Shown here piece by piece: positions 45,424 to 58,380 of a DNA stretch of 64,000 nucleotides. The DNA comes from Limonium bicolor (lineage: Eukaryota; Streptophyta; Magnoliopsida; Caryophyllales; Plumbaginaceae). Below the pieces are notes generated by a model. The model had not been told where the DNA came from. It ran no database searches and saw only the letters and a list, made by a program, of their open reading frames with translations. A program made the translations under genes and the position numbers. Where the stretch lies: NCBI GenBank assembly GCA_023374045.1, contig CM041782.1, positions 183,414,925 to 183,478,924 on the forward strand, given 5' to 3'. Position 1 is the first letter of the stretch. Every line of letters starts with the position of its first letter.

Positions 45424-48400
45424 TGTAACACCCCAACTCAATCCAATTGTGGTTCGCAAATAAATATATATACACATGTACAGCGGAATCTTAACCAATC
45501 CAGGACCTTGCCAGTCTGACTACAGAATATACCGAACATTAGCTAACAACCTTATCCATTACATAACCTTCTTACAATCCACTCACAACCTATACATCTT
45601 ACTAACTCAATTGCCATACGAGTGTACAGGCACAACTCGTAGGTCATACTTAATCCTTAACACTTGCACTCCTTCTTACTCTCGCGACGGCCGCCTCCTG
45701 ATTTCACCTGTGTAGTAAAAAGAAGCCCCGAGGGGGTCAGCACGAATGCTGGTACGATCTCTCATGGCCCCCAAGCTAGCGTGGCTACGACGACTAATTG
45801 TCGATAGCATGGAGGTTGATTAGATGCACACCATAATAGAAAGTGCAGTAAACAACAACTCAGATATGAACATTCAAAGTTCACACACAATGAACGACTT
45901 AATGCGTTCTCTTAATTAGAGAGTTAGTTATTTAACTCTTTAAGTAATGTTCCCCCTTAAACTTAGTCCATCCTTATCTCACCTCAATCTTAGTCTTATC
46001 TTATCTTAGAAACAACCATCCTTTAATGAGGAGTGGATGTAGCTTATCTTAATCTTAATATTACAAACCATCCTTTAATGAGGAATGGTTGCAACTTACC
46101 TTAATCTTAATCTTAACTTAATCTCAATATACAAACCGTTCCTGGAAGGGATTGGTTGTAACTTGTCTCAGTCTTAGAATACAAACCATTCTTTAAGTAG
46201 AAATGGTTGTAACTTATCTCAAACCTTATCTCAATCTTATCTCAGTTCTTATCTCAAATAAGTCAACCGTTCTTTAATTAGAATGGTTGTACCTTAATCC
46301 ATTGTTTATCTGTCGGGTCACGTAACCCTAGCCAATGAGTTATCAGCTCCATTGGTTTACATAAACAATATTTATTAGAATTAGTTGGGCATTTAGGTAG
46401 ATCCCACTACACCATCTCAGTATGCCTCCCTCCTAAAACGAAAAGTCCGAGGAGGTCGAGTCTATATGTCGACTCTAGGCGACGAGTCCGAGGACAAGTC
46501 ATCTTTGGAAGACGGTATTTGAAAGGATACCGACTTCCCCCAATACACATGTGCCGGACCATTCCGGATTCCTCACTCAAGATCAGTTAGTAATAGCTCA
46601 AGACCATGTTTGTTGGTTAACTCTTCGTTCATGTCGTCCCTCTCGCGACGTAGTCTCACTCAATCCCTCATAAGCATTGGTTAGTAAGTTCTCACGGTAT
46701 GTCGTGTTAGTTTTCAAACATCTCACAACAATACAACATATATATAATATGTTCCGGTTGCATGCTTTATCTTGTTTAGTGAGCACACAAACAAATAGCA
46801 CACAAGCCGAGGGACACCTCGTTAGCAAGCAGGCCACAAGGAGAAACAACTGTACCGTTCACCGTTGGTCGTTCGGCTGCTTACTCTCTTCCGGAGTCCA
46901 AACTCCCAAGTCCTAAAACATTCATTCAGTTTTAGGTTGTTAATCACTTAACTTAATATGACTTACTTAGCTTGTTTAACTTACTTAATTCCTTAATGAT
47001 CCCCACCTAACACCTCTTAGGTCTTACACTTAATCTTACAACTTAATCTTAAACTTTCAAGTTTACACTTAACTTAACTTAATCCCTTAAGTTCTTAGGG
47101 TCCTAACCATTACCACCCTACCAAAGGTATACCTCATTACCTATTACCATTCTTAGAATTTAAAATTTCTTTTATTTTTTTTTTATTTTTAGGCCCGACC
47201 GAACTTCCGACCGACCTTACCTAAGGTCGGTCCATTCCAGAACACTTCATCGTTTGAAAATTCTACCCCGACCGACCTTGCAAGTCCGGTCCCAAGGTCG
47301 GTCCATTCCCGAGAGTTTCCCTCGTGGGAAATTTAAGCTCGACCGAACTTGCCAAGTCCGGTCCTATGTTCGGTCGATTCCAGTGACTTAACTCCTTCAC
47401 AAAATACAAGCCTGACCGAACTTGTAAGTCCGGTCCCCAAGTTCGGTCGGTTCCAGAAACATTTTCCGGTAAACTGAGCCCGACCGACCTTGCAAGTCCG
47501 GTCCCTAAGGTCGGTCGGCTCTAGAACCTTGTTTCTAAATTCCCATTCAACTCCAAACTTCTCCTCATATATCCTAATATGTTATAACCTCATTTGGGCA
47601 CCTCAAATACACCTTAAGCCCTCCTTTAAACACATTAAATCATTCACCAAGATCCACCTTAGTCATTATGCATTTTCCTTGTAATAATGCTAACACTTGT
47701 AATATTTTCCTCTAGGTTTCTAGGTGGTGGTTCACACCTAATGTAACCACTATGCCAAATGTTTTCCTCACCACTATAACATCATCTCCCAAGCATCTTT
47801 CAACATCGAAAATCCTTTTATGCATTTACTTAAAGTTCCTTCACAAGTTTAAACTTCCATCATCATCACATTGTTTCCTTTCTAGTGGTGCACCAACATT
47901 TGCCTAAGTCCTAAATACTCAATTACATTCTCTTGATTCCTAAATCCTTCAAGGTAACGCCTAGATCATTACCACTCATTACAACACTTTATCTTATCCC
48001 TTTTTATCAAGACAACCTCAAAGACTTCCTAGTACTTCCTTAGTCATTAATTTCCCTTAGAACATATTCAAATCACCTTAATCATTACACCTTCTCCTTA
48101 CACTTATGCACACTTCTATATATCTCTCATCTTTGATTTTGGTGTGCTCAAAACACTCACCATTCCTCTAACTACCCTAGACATCTCTAGGTCATCCTAA
48201 ACCTCAAGAACTCCTTAGTTAACTAATCTCCACTCAAATTCCTCATAATGATTCCTAGTAAATCCTAGGTCATATTAACTCACCACCATCACCTAAACAC
48301 TTATTTTCTACTCAAATTTCGCCATGGCTTCTCTAGTATCTTATCATGCCCACACACATTGTTTTCCTCATTCAACCATCTCACACACACATCAAATTCT

Positions 48401-50093
48401 TTCTCATCACATCTCACCACCAAACCAACTCATTCGCAACAAACTCAATATTTGCAATTAATCTTAAATTGCATAGCACTAAGGCTCTTAAATGACATGG
48501 CTCTTAGGCCCTTAAATGACTTAAACTTAAACACTGAATTTCCCACATATAAAAGCTTTCAACCTGCAAATACACCCATCAATCTCATAGTAGCTATAAT
48601 GCTCTTAAAATCCACCTTAAACTTATATTACTAACTCATTCATTAGCTCCTTAGTCACAAGTTCATAAGCTTGTTTAAGTTCTTTTTCTTAGGTTACATA
48701 ACCCATTACCTAATGTAAGCCCTAGGCTACATTGGTACTCATCTAAACTCATTCCTTAAAACTTAAACCACCATTAGGTAAGCATTTTACCTTGTTTTCT
48801 CAAGCTTATCTTAACTTCCTCCTTAGACCTTCTTCTTGAATGAATATCGGCCACCACTCAAACTTCCCTTGCCAATGTTCTAATCAATAACCAATGACTC
48901 ATATGAGCACTAAACAATACACTAACCTTAAGGAATGAAAACCTAGGTTAGAAATGTGTTCTAAGGCATAAAAGTGGATGATTACCTTTGAAGTCTCAAG
49001 GTAGACTTTGGCATTGAATGAAATAGGACCTCCACTAGTCCTTGGTGAATAAATCAAGCTAGAACAAGGCATAAAAACATAGCCCCATGAGAAAGAATTT
49101 TCGGCCATGTATAAGAAATGATGGAAACATGGTTTTTCTTACATTTTCTTTACCTTAAGAGAATGGAGAAGCTAATGAGCTCTTCAAACTTGATTTTCCC
49201 CCATCAATGGAGTTTTCTCATGGCACCAAAATGGAGCTTTGAAAGATTTGAAAAGATAGAAAGATAGGTCTTGACCTAACTAAGACAAATATGCAATTTG
49301 TTTTGGATTTGGAGCTTGGAGTTGTATTTGGCAAGTGATTGAAGATGGAGAACCATGGAAGAGCAGCTCTCTCGGTTTTGGAACAGAGAGAAGAAGAGAA
49401 ACCGTGGGTGAAGGAGAGAAATGAGAGAGAGAAGAAGAAAGGTGGCTAATATAAGGTATTTTGCTTTAATAAAGCAAATAGTAACTTCTTTACTTATCTC
49501 TTCTTTTCCTTCCTCATTTGATGACTCATGTGGTGATTCCCCACATAAAAACCGGCCACCCTCTTAATATAAGGCTAACATGGTCTTTGTTGACCAATTA
49601 ATTAGCTTATATTGATTAAAACTTAAACTAGTCACTAAATAGTTACTATTCACTAATCAAGGCACATAATCGGGAAATTTTTGATTTCCCATTGATTTAG
49701 ACCTCCTAATGTGATACTAATTAGTACACATGTTGATTAAAGAGTAATGATGGACATTTAGCCACTCAAAACTCAATTCTAAGACAATTTCTCAAAAATG
49801 TGCTTTAAGACTTCTTAAAGCACATTTTGTGTTTTAACTTGTTTTCAAGCTTGGTTTTCTTTGCTAATTGATTTAAAATGACCATTAGGATATTACTAAG
49901 GTCTTATCATGATATTTGGGTACTCACCCAAGTCTCTCCAAGCTTAGAGCACGTTTTTGCCCTGATTGCCCTTAAGACACTTTCTTGTGTTTTCCTTGGT
50001 TTAAATTGTCTACCAATCTTTCTAAGGCATATTTTAGCCTTACTACATCATGATCTGATGTTTAATTAACATACTTAGGTTTGGGGTATTTCA
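45424..50093 (-). repeat. 5' LTR of Element 4
   Basis: 4,670 bp. Intron sites: acceptor 48564, donors 48790, 48985 and 49153. Hairpin array 47192-47522; double hairpin 45725-45751. From 45424 to about 46700 it carries many isolated 1-bp deletions relative to the 3' LTR, while the rest is nearly identical. Confidence 0.92.
48564..49153 (-). other. Candidate LTR leader intron, Element 4 5' LTR
   Basis: Minus strand: donors CTTAAG|GTAAAG (49153), TTCAAAG|GTAATC (48985) and AACAAG|GTAAAA (48790); acceptor TATTTGCAG|GT (48564). These are the same four sites as in Element 1. The 3' LTR copy is 40024-40615. Confidence 0.5.
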
Positions 50094-50179
50094 TCAGGCC
50101 CTTAAATTGCATGACTCTCAGGCCCTTAAATTGCATAAACCTTAAACACTGAATTTCCCACATAAATAATGCCTTTAAC

Positions 50180-50687
50180 CTGCAAATACACTCAACATCA
50201 CATATGCCCCTTAATAATCTCCTTGAGAGTATTTTACTAACTCATTCAACATTAGCTCTTTAGGTATTTTTTAAGCAAATCAAGTTCATTTTTCCTAGGC
50301 ATTTAAACTACATTAAGATAGTTTGTTTACCTCTTTTCTTCAAGATTCTACTTGAACCCTCTTGTTCTTCCTTGTTTGGAAATCGGCAATGGGACTTGGT
50401 TACTTGTCCATGTTCTAATCAATACACAAGTAAACCATTGAGTATTTAAGCTTCATGCTGAAACTCATTTACAAACCCTAGGTTTATATATTGTCTTAAC
50501 ACATTAGGATAGTTGTTTTACCTTAGAAACAAAAGAGAGCTTGAGTAAGCATCAAGAGAGGACTCCACCTAGCCCTTGAATGATTGTAATAAAGCTAGAA
50601 CAAAGCAAGAGAAGACACCATTAATGGTGAATTTTCGGCCAACACAAAAACATGGAGGAAATGTTGTTTTTCTTTGATTTTCCTTAC
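50180..50687 (-). other. Candidate LTR leader intron, Element 3
   Basis: Minus strand: donor TTTCAGG|GTAAGG (50687), inner donors TTCTAAG|GTAAAA (50521) and AAAGAG|GTAAAC (50330), acceptor TATTTGCAG|GT (50180). Exon 2 begins upstream of GGGAAATTCAGTGTTTAAGG. This independent family retains all four sites. Confidence 0.5.
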
Positions 50688-51786
50688 CCTGAAACCAAGA
50701 AGAATGACAAGGCATGAAAAGGTGAGCTCAAGCTCCATCAATGGTGAATCTCCATGGCACCGAAATGAGGCTTTTGAAGATTTAAAAAGATAGAAGTGTA
50801 GAGCTTGCTCCAACTAGAAGAATGGTGGTCTTGAAATTGAATTTGGACCATGGAGCTAGGAGTTACAAGCATTCAAAGATGGAGAAGGGCTACTTGCTGT
50901 AGCAAAACCGATGGAGAGAGGAAGGAGAAGGGTTGGCTACGGTGGGAACAAGAGAGGAATGAGAGAATGAGTTTTAAGTTTGCTTTTGGAAGATATTTAT
51001 GTTATAAAGTAACTTTCTTCTTTTACTTACTTTTCCTTCCTTTCTTTAATTGATTTTTACATGGTGGTGACTCACCTTACAAAACCGGCCCCCATTAGTT
51101 ATCTAGGGTGTTTTTTCATTATTGACCAATTAAATTACTTACATTGACTTATGTCATAAACTAGCTTATTTAAGTAACTATTCACAAACTAAGGCACATA
51201 TTTGTGAAATTTTTGATTTCCCATTGATTAGACTTCCTAATGTGATACTAATTAGTACACATATTATTTAAGAGTAATATGGACATTTAGCCACTCAAAA
51301 CTCATTTACAAGACAATTTTTCAAAAATGAGCTTTAAGACTCCTTAAAGCACATTTTGTGTTTAACCTTGTTTTCAAGCTTGGTTTTCCTTAGTAATTGG
51401 TTTAATATGTTCATTAGTATAAAATAAGGTCTTGGTAAGCTCATTAGGTCTTAACCAAGACTATCCCAAGCTTAGAGCACATTCAAGCCCATATTGACCT
51501 TAAGGTATTATTTATGTTTTGTTTGGTTTCATTGTCTACCAAGTCTCCTAAGGACTTTATTATCCTTATTAAATCATAATTGAATGTTATTTAGTCTTGG
51601 TAGGCTCTTTGCGTACCAACCAAGTTCACTCTAAGCTTAGAGCATGTTTTTGCTCCAACTATGTCTTAGTGTTCTATTGTATTTTACCATGGTTTAAATG
51701 GTTCATTGATGTTTCCAAGACACTTTTTAGCCTTTAAATGCCACAGTTTAACATTTAAACAACATATCACGGTTTGGGGTATTTCA

Positions 51787-52299
51787 AGTAGTCATATCCC
51801 AACTGAGATTCTTTGTACTGTGTATTAGCCTGGTCAACTTCCCACCAATACAACTCTCAATTGATTGTTGAGGTGGTTGAGAATCCTTGACCATCCTTTG
51901 ATATGAGGATATCTCCTCTTGCATGTGCGTCCATTCCAAATCGATCAACAATCTTCTCACCTCACCGTAGCCGCTCTCAATAATCAGTAACTATCCAACA
52001 AAAACAAAAATAAAAATACCAAGTAGAATAAAACTAAAAATAGAAAATAAACACAAAAAAAATTAACTAAATCGAAAAACAAATAAGATATAAAACAGAA
52101 ATACAAGAAAATCGCTAAAACAAATATAGTAAGTAAAATTAAATACCATTAAATGAAGCGAAAATAAAATAAAATAGAAAAAAACTAAACAAAAATCTCA
52201 ATAAAATTAAAAACCATCAATTAACCGTGCCGGAGATCCCCGGCAACGGCGCCAAAAACTTGTTGGAGAAATATGTGACTACTTCTACAACCTAGGCAG
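51787..52299 (-). mobile_element. Athila/Tat-like unit B, proximal internal region and LTR stub
   Basis: Contains the degraded N-terminal part of the acidic ORF (51792-51983: the start ATG is replaced by ATT and one base is deleted), an A-rich leader, the tRNA-Asp PBS (52238-52254) and the first 39 bases of the 5' LTR (52261-52299). Element 5 interrupts it there; GGCAG at 52295-52299 is the presumed left target duplication. Confidence 0.8.
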
Positions 52300-52886
52300 T
52301 GTAACACCCCTACTCTAATCGGCTCCTAACTATCTTGCTTAACATTATAATCGCAGCGGTAATCTCAACAATTGTACTACTGGTGTCACCGTTCTTACTC
52401 GCCCATACGAGTAATAACATGCTTACTGATATATTCTTAAATACGAAACAATTTCCCACAGTGACAACAAGAGATAGATCTAACCTTCCCAAACCAAATA
52501 AAATACATTCACAGTGAGCATTCTAAGTATCCCAGTCCTATACATGTTTCTAGGTTCGTATCAAAATGCAACAGTGCATATTAAAACAACTGTAATTAAA
52601 CTACCCAGCGCGTCCCTCTCTTTGCCGACACCGGAAGCTGCATACCTGCAAAAATGGTTGTTTGTGGTATGGAATCAGCCCCTGTTGTGTATGTTACTAC
52701 ATGACTGTCATGCCCCCTCGGACCCTCAGTTAATTGGTCGAGAGCATGCAATTCATTTTCATGCAAGTAGTTTAATGTTAAAACTGTAAAGCAACAATAT
52801 ATATTGCAGTAAACTCAAATAACAAACAAGCCCCCGGCTTCACACATCGCATCGTAATAAACCACTCAAAGCGTTTCAACGCTTAT

Positions 52887-53196
52887 CTGAGTACAGAGAC
52901 TCCATTCCAACAAACACTTAATAGTTCATAATTGAGTACGGCGACTCACTCGACCAAACAGTCCACCATAATCTGCACACGAGTACAGCGACTCGACTCA
53001 ACCAGTTCACAACACACAATATGAGCACAATGGCTCGTTCAAACAAATCTCCAACATACCACACATAATTACAAAGCATAACCACTGAGCAACAAGGCGA
53101 ATAACGAGAGTCATAAACAAGTATAATTACTCGTCTTTGGCGTACAAGCCCAAATAATGTTCGCCTAATGTACGAGCTAGTATAGTCGTTCGTAAT
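52887..53196 (-). repeat. Degenerate GAGTACAGCGACTC repeats, Element 5 LTR
   Basis: Seven or so spaced motifs in which GAGT/ACTC or CGAG/CTCG arms flank ACAGCG-like loops (GAGTACGGCGACTC, GAGTACAGCGACTC, GAGCACAATGGCTC). They sit at 35-70-bp spacing and may be this family's counterpart of the hairpin arrays. Confidence 0.45.
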
Positions 53197-53565
53197 TGTT
53201 CAGTCATGTCTAATGACAACGTCTCGTTAGAACGGCGTGTCTCTAAGTTACCCATCTCTTATGGTGGGTCACCCACGGCAATAGCCACTCCAGCGGTAGA
53301 GTTTCCGTCCTACGAAAAATCTGTAGTTCGTTTGAAATTTATCCAGATACTTACGGTTACCACACGGTATCCTAGTATCGTTAATGGATCACAGTTCACA
53401 GCAAGAGCCACATCCTCTTGATAAACTTATTTATTCCATCGCATCGTTTTACTCTTCTTAACATAGCAGACTAAGGTCATCAGTCCAATCCTGAGTATGT
53501 CGACTCGGGATTCAGTGTTAGATACGAGAGCGGCGTTAAGCAGGCCGGTGCTCCGTATATAAGTC

Positions 53566-53568
<3 letters not shown>

Positions 53569-53633
<65 letters not shown>
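53569..53633. repeat. (TA)n microsatellite
   Basis: About 32 uninterrupted TA dinucleotides inside the Element 5 LTR. Length is probably polymorphic, and copy number in the assembly may be unreliable. Confidence 0.95.
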
Positions 53634-53635
<2 letters not shown>

Positions 53636-54189
53636 TATTATCCTAATGCTACAACGTTTTTACTTACGTTCCTTATATTACACATATAAGATAGCATCAT
53701 TGCCGCTAGTTCGTTTTATAATATGTTCATATATACGAACGGTACTGTTATCGTTCAACAGTAATAATAAAGCATTTACACAACTCAAGCATATTAATTC
53801 ACACAAGCAGACATTCAATCTTATCACAGATTTTCACACAATGTCTGAACTGAGGAAATCCTCAGAGACAATCAAGCCATATAAATAACATACCGTTCAC
53901 CCTGAAAGTATTACGGTGGAGTATGAATCTGCTAAATTCTCTGGTGATCCTCGAGACGCCTCTTACGATCTATAAATATGCATCACACTATGCATCAGCA
54001 TCTCGTACTAACAATACACTGCGGCACCCCGTACTGTTACTAATCCATCCCGGTTTATTCCCCGTTGTTAACTATAAACGTTTGTCGGGTTTTCGGTTTA
54101 ACTCGGGATTAGGAAAGACGTCATATTTCATGCGTGGTTACGTCGAGTATATTAGTATACTTAACTTTAAACGTTTACTATCGCATGTA

Positions 54190-55900
54190 ATTTAATACAC
54201 ATTTGTATATTATATAGCTTGTCACTATATTGCATGTATAATCTTAATCGTTTATTATGCATCTCACCTTAGTATTTATTTTCCTAAGGTTTGTTTTTCC
54301 AAGTTTAATGTGGTATAACTCATATGTAAAAATACTTTGAATTATATATATCCTCATTTCCATGTATACTCCTAACATTAGAATTTCCATATCTAATGTT
54401 TGTAATTCTTCTCTCCTTATCTTATATCTTTTTAATTATGATAATATATGGTTATTGAACCACACTATATTTTTCCACACCATAACATATATTTATTTAT
54501 ATACATGTATTATGGGACCATTTATTATATGGTAAATCTTTATAATATATTCATTCTCTTTTAATGAATATTTCTTATATTATAAATGTTATAACCTTTA
54601 TAACATTGAAAACCATATTATAAATTTTCGTTCTAAAATTCCCATTATTTCCGAAAGCATTTATTTTCTTGAATATTACAAAATCCACCACATAATCATT
54701 ATAATGTTATATTATATGCTAATATCATATAATATGATATTTTATTTCCTTTAATTTATAACCTATAGTTTATGCAAAACTATTTATCATTGCTGCATGG
54801 GCACCATATAAAACCATATTCTTTTTCATATACCATAGTTTCCTTTATTTACAAATTCACCCCATTATTTATACCATGTTATATATATCATAATATAACA
54901 ATTTTAACTTATAAAATGGTATAACCTATGGTTATATTTTTTAAATTCCGAACAGACCCAATATTATTCTATAATTGTCATTTGGCCCAATTTATAACAT
55001 ATAGTTTGATAATATCATTAAAACTATATATTATACACATATCTTAATAAATGCTCTTATATAATTCTAAAAATCACCAAATTTCACCAAAGGGTTATAT
55101 TTACCCTTACTAACCATATACTTTCGGTATTTATAATTCCACCACATCTATTTCTCCAAAGTGTCATAATGACATAATAACTATATATTATACCTATATA
55201 GTTTATTTTAATTCCAAAATCAACCCAATAAATTCCTAAAAATTCCTTATAGCCCATGGGTGTTTATAATACCATTTTACACCCTTCCTTTTCGGTAATA
55301 ACATATTTACCACATATGTTATAAAATTGTTACAATTAAATACATAACTTATTATAAAACCTTAAATAAGTTATCTAACTTATTTAATTTGGTCAAAACC
55401 TACCATATGGTCAAGGTTGACCTCCTTAATATTTCCTTGACCATTAATTCCTTATAATTACGGTTTATAACCATATTTTTCAGAAATTACCATTTAACCC
55501 CAAAACTTTATAAAATCTTATAAACTTTATTTTAAATCCTTTTTAACTTCTAATTTTCGGCCTTATTATTATAAAGCCCCCAAATTTAATTTATTTACAC
55601 CTAAGACCCCAATTCCTTGTGGTAATAATTATATATCACCTAAACTTAAATAAAAGCTTATAAATGCATAAATAAAATGGCCTAAAGTACATGGCCTTAT
55701 TACAAACATTAGCTTATAAAATAAATTACACATAAATGTCCATAAAATCCTTAAACTCTCGGCCCTTACACATATATTTTCTTTATTTACCAATTTTCCA
55801 CATAATGTCTTAAATTTGACAATTATGCTAATTAATTAGTTATAAAATTTACTAAACCATTCCTTAATCACCTAAGGTCAAAATAAGACCTTAAATACCT
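54190..55900. other. AT-rich tract without features in the Element 5 LTR
   Basis: About 1.7 kb dominated by TATA, TTATAA and ATTTCC words, with few CG dinucleotides and no frame, inverted-repeat ends or target duplication that I can see. Loss of C through deamination of methylated cytosine is one explanation; a masked old insertion is another. Confidence 0.4.
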
Positions 55901-57542
55901 TGTTCACTCACGGCACAATTTATAAATATGTATAAGCACATATTAATATACCAAGTGAAGGTTTAAGTGATTTATACCTTGTTTTTGCCTAGTATATGCC
56001 TTGTTTCACCACGGCTGTATGGAGATTTTTTTTCCACAGCTTAGTTTACATGTTTTGAAACAGCAATTAAGGCATGATTAGTCTCCAAGCAAGATCCAAC
56101 CATAAGAAGTATTTAATGTCAATTTTCAAGGTAAAATTTACCTTAGAACACCAAGGTAAACAAGGTTGGTCTCGGCCTGTTTTTACAGTAGGAAAAGAGT
56201 GTTAAAAGATCTAATAAAACCAAGTTTTAAACTGGTATAACTCAGATTAGAAGATAGCTAATCTTTACCTTGTTTAAAATGCCTAAAATGGTGTTTTCGG
56301 CTTGAATCTGGTTATACTTCGAAGCTCTTGATGTACCAACAAGATAAGTATGTTAAGATGAAGATTATAAGCTTAGAAACAAAGTTTCACAGCCGAATTT
56401 GAAGGGAATCAAAAGATATGTGCTTAAAGCACATTTTTATACCTTAAGAACAAGATTAGCTTTCTCTACCTTCTTCCCTTGTTAAGGCCGAGATACACCC
56501 TCCATTTAACCTCCAAAACAACCTAAGAACATTGATGAAAGTGGATGATGCTTTGCTCCTTTGAAAGAGGAAAGAATTGTGAAGAAAATGAACATTTCAA
56601 GGCTTAATTAGCTTACCAAGATTACTTGATGTTCTCTTCTGTTCTTGGTGAGTTAGCCACGACTTGGAGAAGCCAAAGTGAGGTTTGGAGCTGCTGGTGT
56701 TGGTAGGAAAGAAGGAAAATGAGAGAGGTGAGTCAATTTTGCCTTATAAGTCAATTATTATTACTTTAATTTGCTTTTTGAATTGGTAATTAGGTGACTC
56801 ATCATAACAGCTGGTTAATTGATTGAAGATTGATAATCAAGTGGGCAAGACAGCTGTAGGGGGGAGGCAGCCTTTGGTCAAGGCAATAGGTGAGCTTTGA
56901 CCATGATTTAAGTTAAGTTAAGTAATTAGTTGTTATTTTTTGGGTACTATTCATACTAAATTGCCAATTTTGATTTTTATTTTTTAACTTTGATTTAGAC
57001 TTTATAATATAGTCTATCATGTGACATTAATGTTATAAAGAAATTATTATAGTCTTTACAGTGACAAAAAGTCATTATCTTAGAGCTCATAGACAAAAAC
57101 GTGCTTTAAGGAATTTTAGTGCACATTTTGAGTCGCAGGGTGTTTCTGAGCTCTGTTTTCTTTGAGAACGGTTTTTTTGTGTTCCTTACATGATATTTGA
57201 TCATGGTATCCAATTTTATATCATTTAGAGGTCATTAGACCCTTAAGGTATTCTTAGAGCACATATTTGCCCTACTTGACCTTGAAGCATGTAAATGCCT
57301 GTTCTTTGAGTTGGAGTGTTGTCCAACAATTGTAACATGTTTAGTAATGTGTTAGTAAGCTTAGGACAAAATCTTAGGTCCTAAGAAGTTCATTTGCGTA
57401 TTTATTTACCCTAAACAGTCAAAGGGTGCAACATCTTGCTTTGTGTTGACCACTTGTTCTCAGTTGACTTTTAAGGCATGTTTAGGCCTTAATCAATGTG
57501 ATTAAATATTTAATCCATATTTTATTAGTTTGGGGTATTTCA

Positions 57543-57643
57543 GTCTACCCCCTTAAAGAGACTTCGTCCCGAAGTCCTTACCCATCTTCAGTTCACCTAA
57601 GGAATCAAGTTCCACTAAGTAATCACAGACAGATCATCACTAG
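57543..57643 (-). mobile_element. Element 5 internal region stub with PPT and hairpin
   Basis: Minus strand: hairpin GACTTCG-GGA-CGAAGTC (57560-57576), then TTTAAGGGGGTAGAC adjoining the 3' LTR. The PPT has one G fewer than in Elements 1, 2 and 4. After 101 bp the internal region is interrupted by Element 5b, whose presumed left duplication is ACTAG (57639-57643). Confidence 0.75.
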
Positions 57644-58380
57644 TGTAACACCCCAACCACTAATCCTATACTTACCGTCTAATCGTCCCGTTAATCCTAC
57701 GAGTTCGCAGCGGAAATATTACTACTTACTACGGCGGGTGGTACAACACCGCTAACCGCCCATACGGCTAGCTAGGCTTATCTTACTTACAGTCACGGTC
57801 TGATGAACATAATGTACCGAGCTACTAAAATTACTTGCCAAAAATACCATATACCAAATACTTACATCATTGGATCACCGAGTATTAAAGTATATTGGAT
57901 TACATCATTTCTAAGTTCCAAAAGAATGAGTTTCTAAGGCTACTCATCTATACCAATTTCCATTCTATCAAAATCCAAAAAGGTGTACCCCATGGTACAC
58001 CGGCTATTCAAAAGTTACAACCATGTACTACTTAGTACACCCATCACCATTCACCATTTACAATCCAAAAAGAAAGACAGGAAAATTAAACTTCAACTCT
58101 CCTAGTCTTCATCCTTCACGGGTACCTGCGTGTAGTAAAATGGTGCCCCAAGGGGCTCAGCAAACGCTGCGTATAAACTCCGCATATACCGCGTGCTAGC
58201 TAGGGCACGCCGACTATTTGACGTCCACTAAACATGCAGTTCATTATTTTCATACATACATGCTTTGCATAAAACATACATGCTAATACAATTCATTACA
58301 CAAACCAAGGCAACAATATAATGGCACACATCTTACTTACCTTCACAAGGTTAGCCAAATTATGCATCCGGGTTAATCGG
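57644..58380 (-). mobile_element. Element 5b, partial LARD LTR
   Basis: 737 bp of the 3'-terminal part of a minus-strand LTR, starting TGTAACACCCC on the plus strand. It carries the U5 hairpin (57752-57771), the double hairpin (58145-58169) and an acceptor-like CGCAG|GTACC (58126-58128). It is cut at 58380/58381 by Element 6; the remainder lies beyond the window. Family distinct from the others. Confidence 0.75.

Larger units (their letters stand above)
36871..50093 (-). mobile_element. Element 4, LARD family 1, internally deleted
   Basis: Minus-strand element nested in the Element 3 LTR. 3' LTR 36871-41557, PPT 41558-41573, internal 41558-45423 (3,866 bp), PBS 45409-45419, 5' LTR 45424-50093. 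The flanking duplications differ by one base (TTAGG 36866-36870; TCAGG 50094-50098). It is the same family as Element 1 by LTR and internal sequence, but lacks about 1.1 kb corresponding to roughly 7538-8653 of Element 1. No coding frame. Confidence 0.92.
34042..51786 (-). mobile_element. Element 3, LARD solo LTR, TSD AGTAG, split by Element 4
   Basis: The two parts (34042-36870 and 50099-51786) together form one LTR of about 4.5 kb, from TGAAATACCCC (minus strand, at 51786) to GGGGCGTTACA (at 34042), with exact flanking duplications AGTAG (34037-34041 and 51787-51791). It has no PBS, internal region or second LTR, so it is a solo LTR left by LTR-LTR recombination. It contains the leader intron sites, hairpin array, double hairpin and U5 hairpin. 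Stretches 34500-35900 and 36100-36850 hold nothing else I can name. It belongs to family 3, closest to Element 6. Confidence 0.88.
52300..57542 (-). repeat. 3' LTR of Element 5, divergent LARD family
   Basis: 5,243 bp from GGGGTGTTACA (minus, at 52300) to TGAAATACCCC (minus, at 57542), followed on the right by a PPT. It has an acceptor-like TTTTTGCAG|GTATGC at 52646, a degenerate GAGTACAGCGACTC repeat region (52887-53196), a (TA)n microsatellite (53569-53633) and a strongly AT-rich stretch (about 54190-55900). The GAAATTCAGTGTTTAA box and GC-rich hairpin array of the other families are not visible. A donor-like CTTG|GTAAGC lies near 56610 (minus). No gene is seen. Confidence 0.8.

Noticed and set aside
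53206..54195. Open frames of 71-90 codons in the Element 5 LTR as possible captured gene fragments
   Set aside because: Short, in different frames around a microsatellite, no exon-like codon pattern or recognisable motif.
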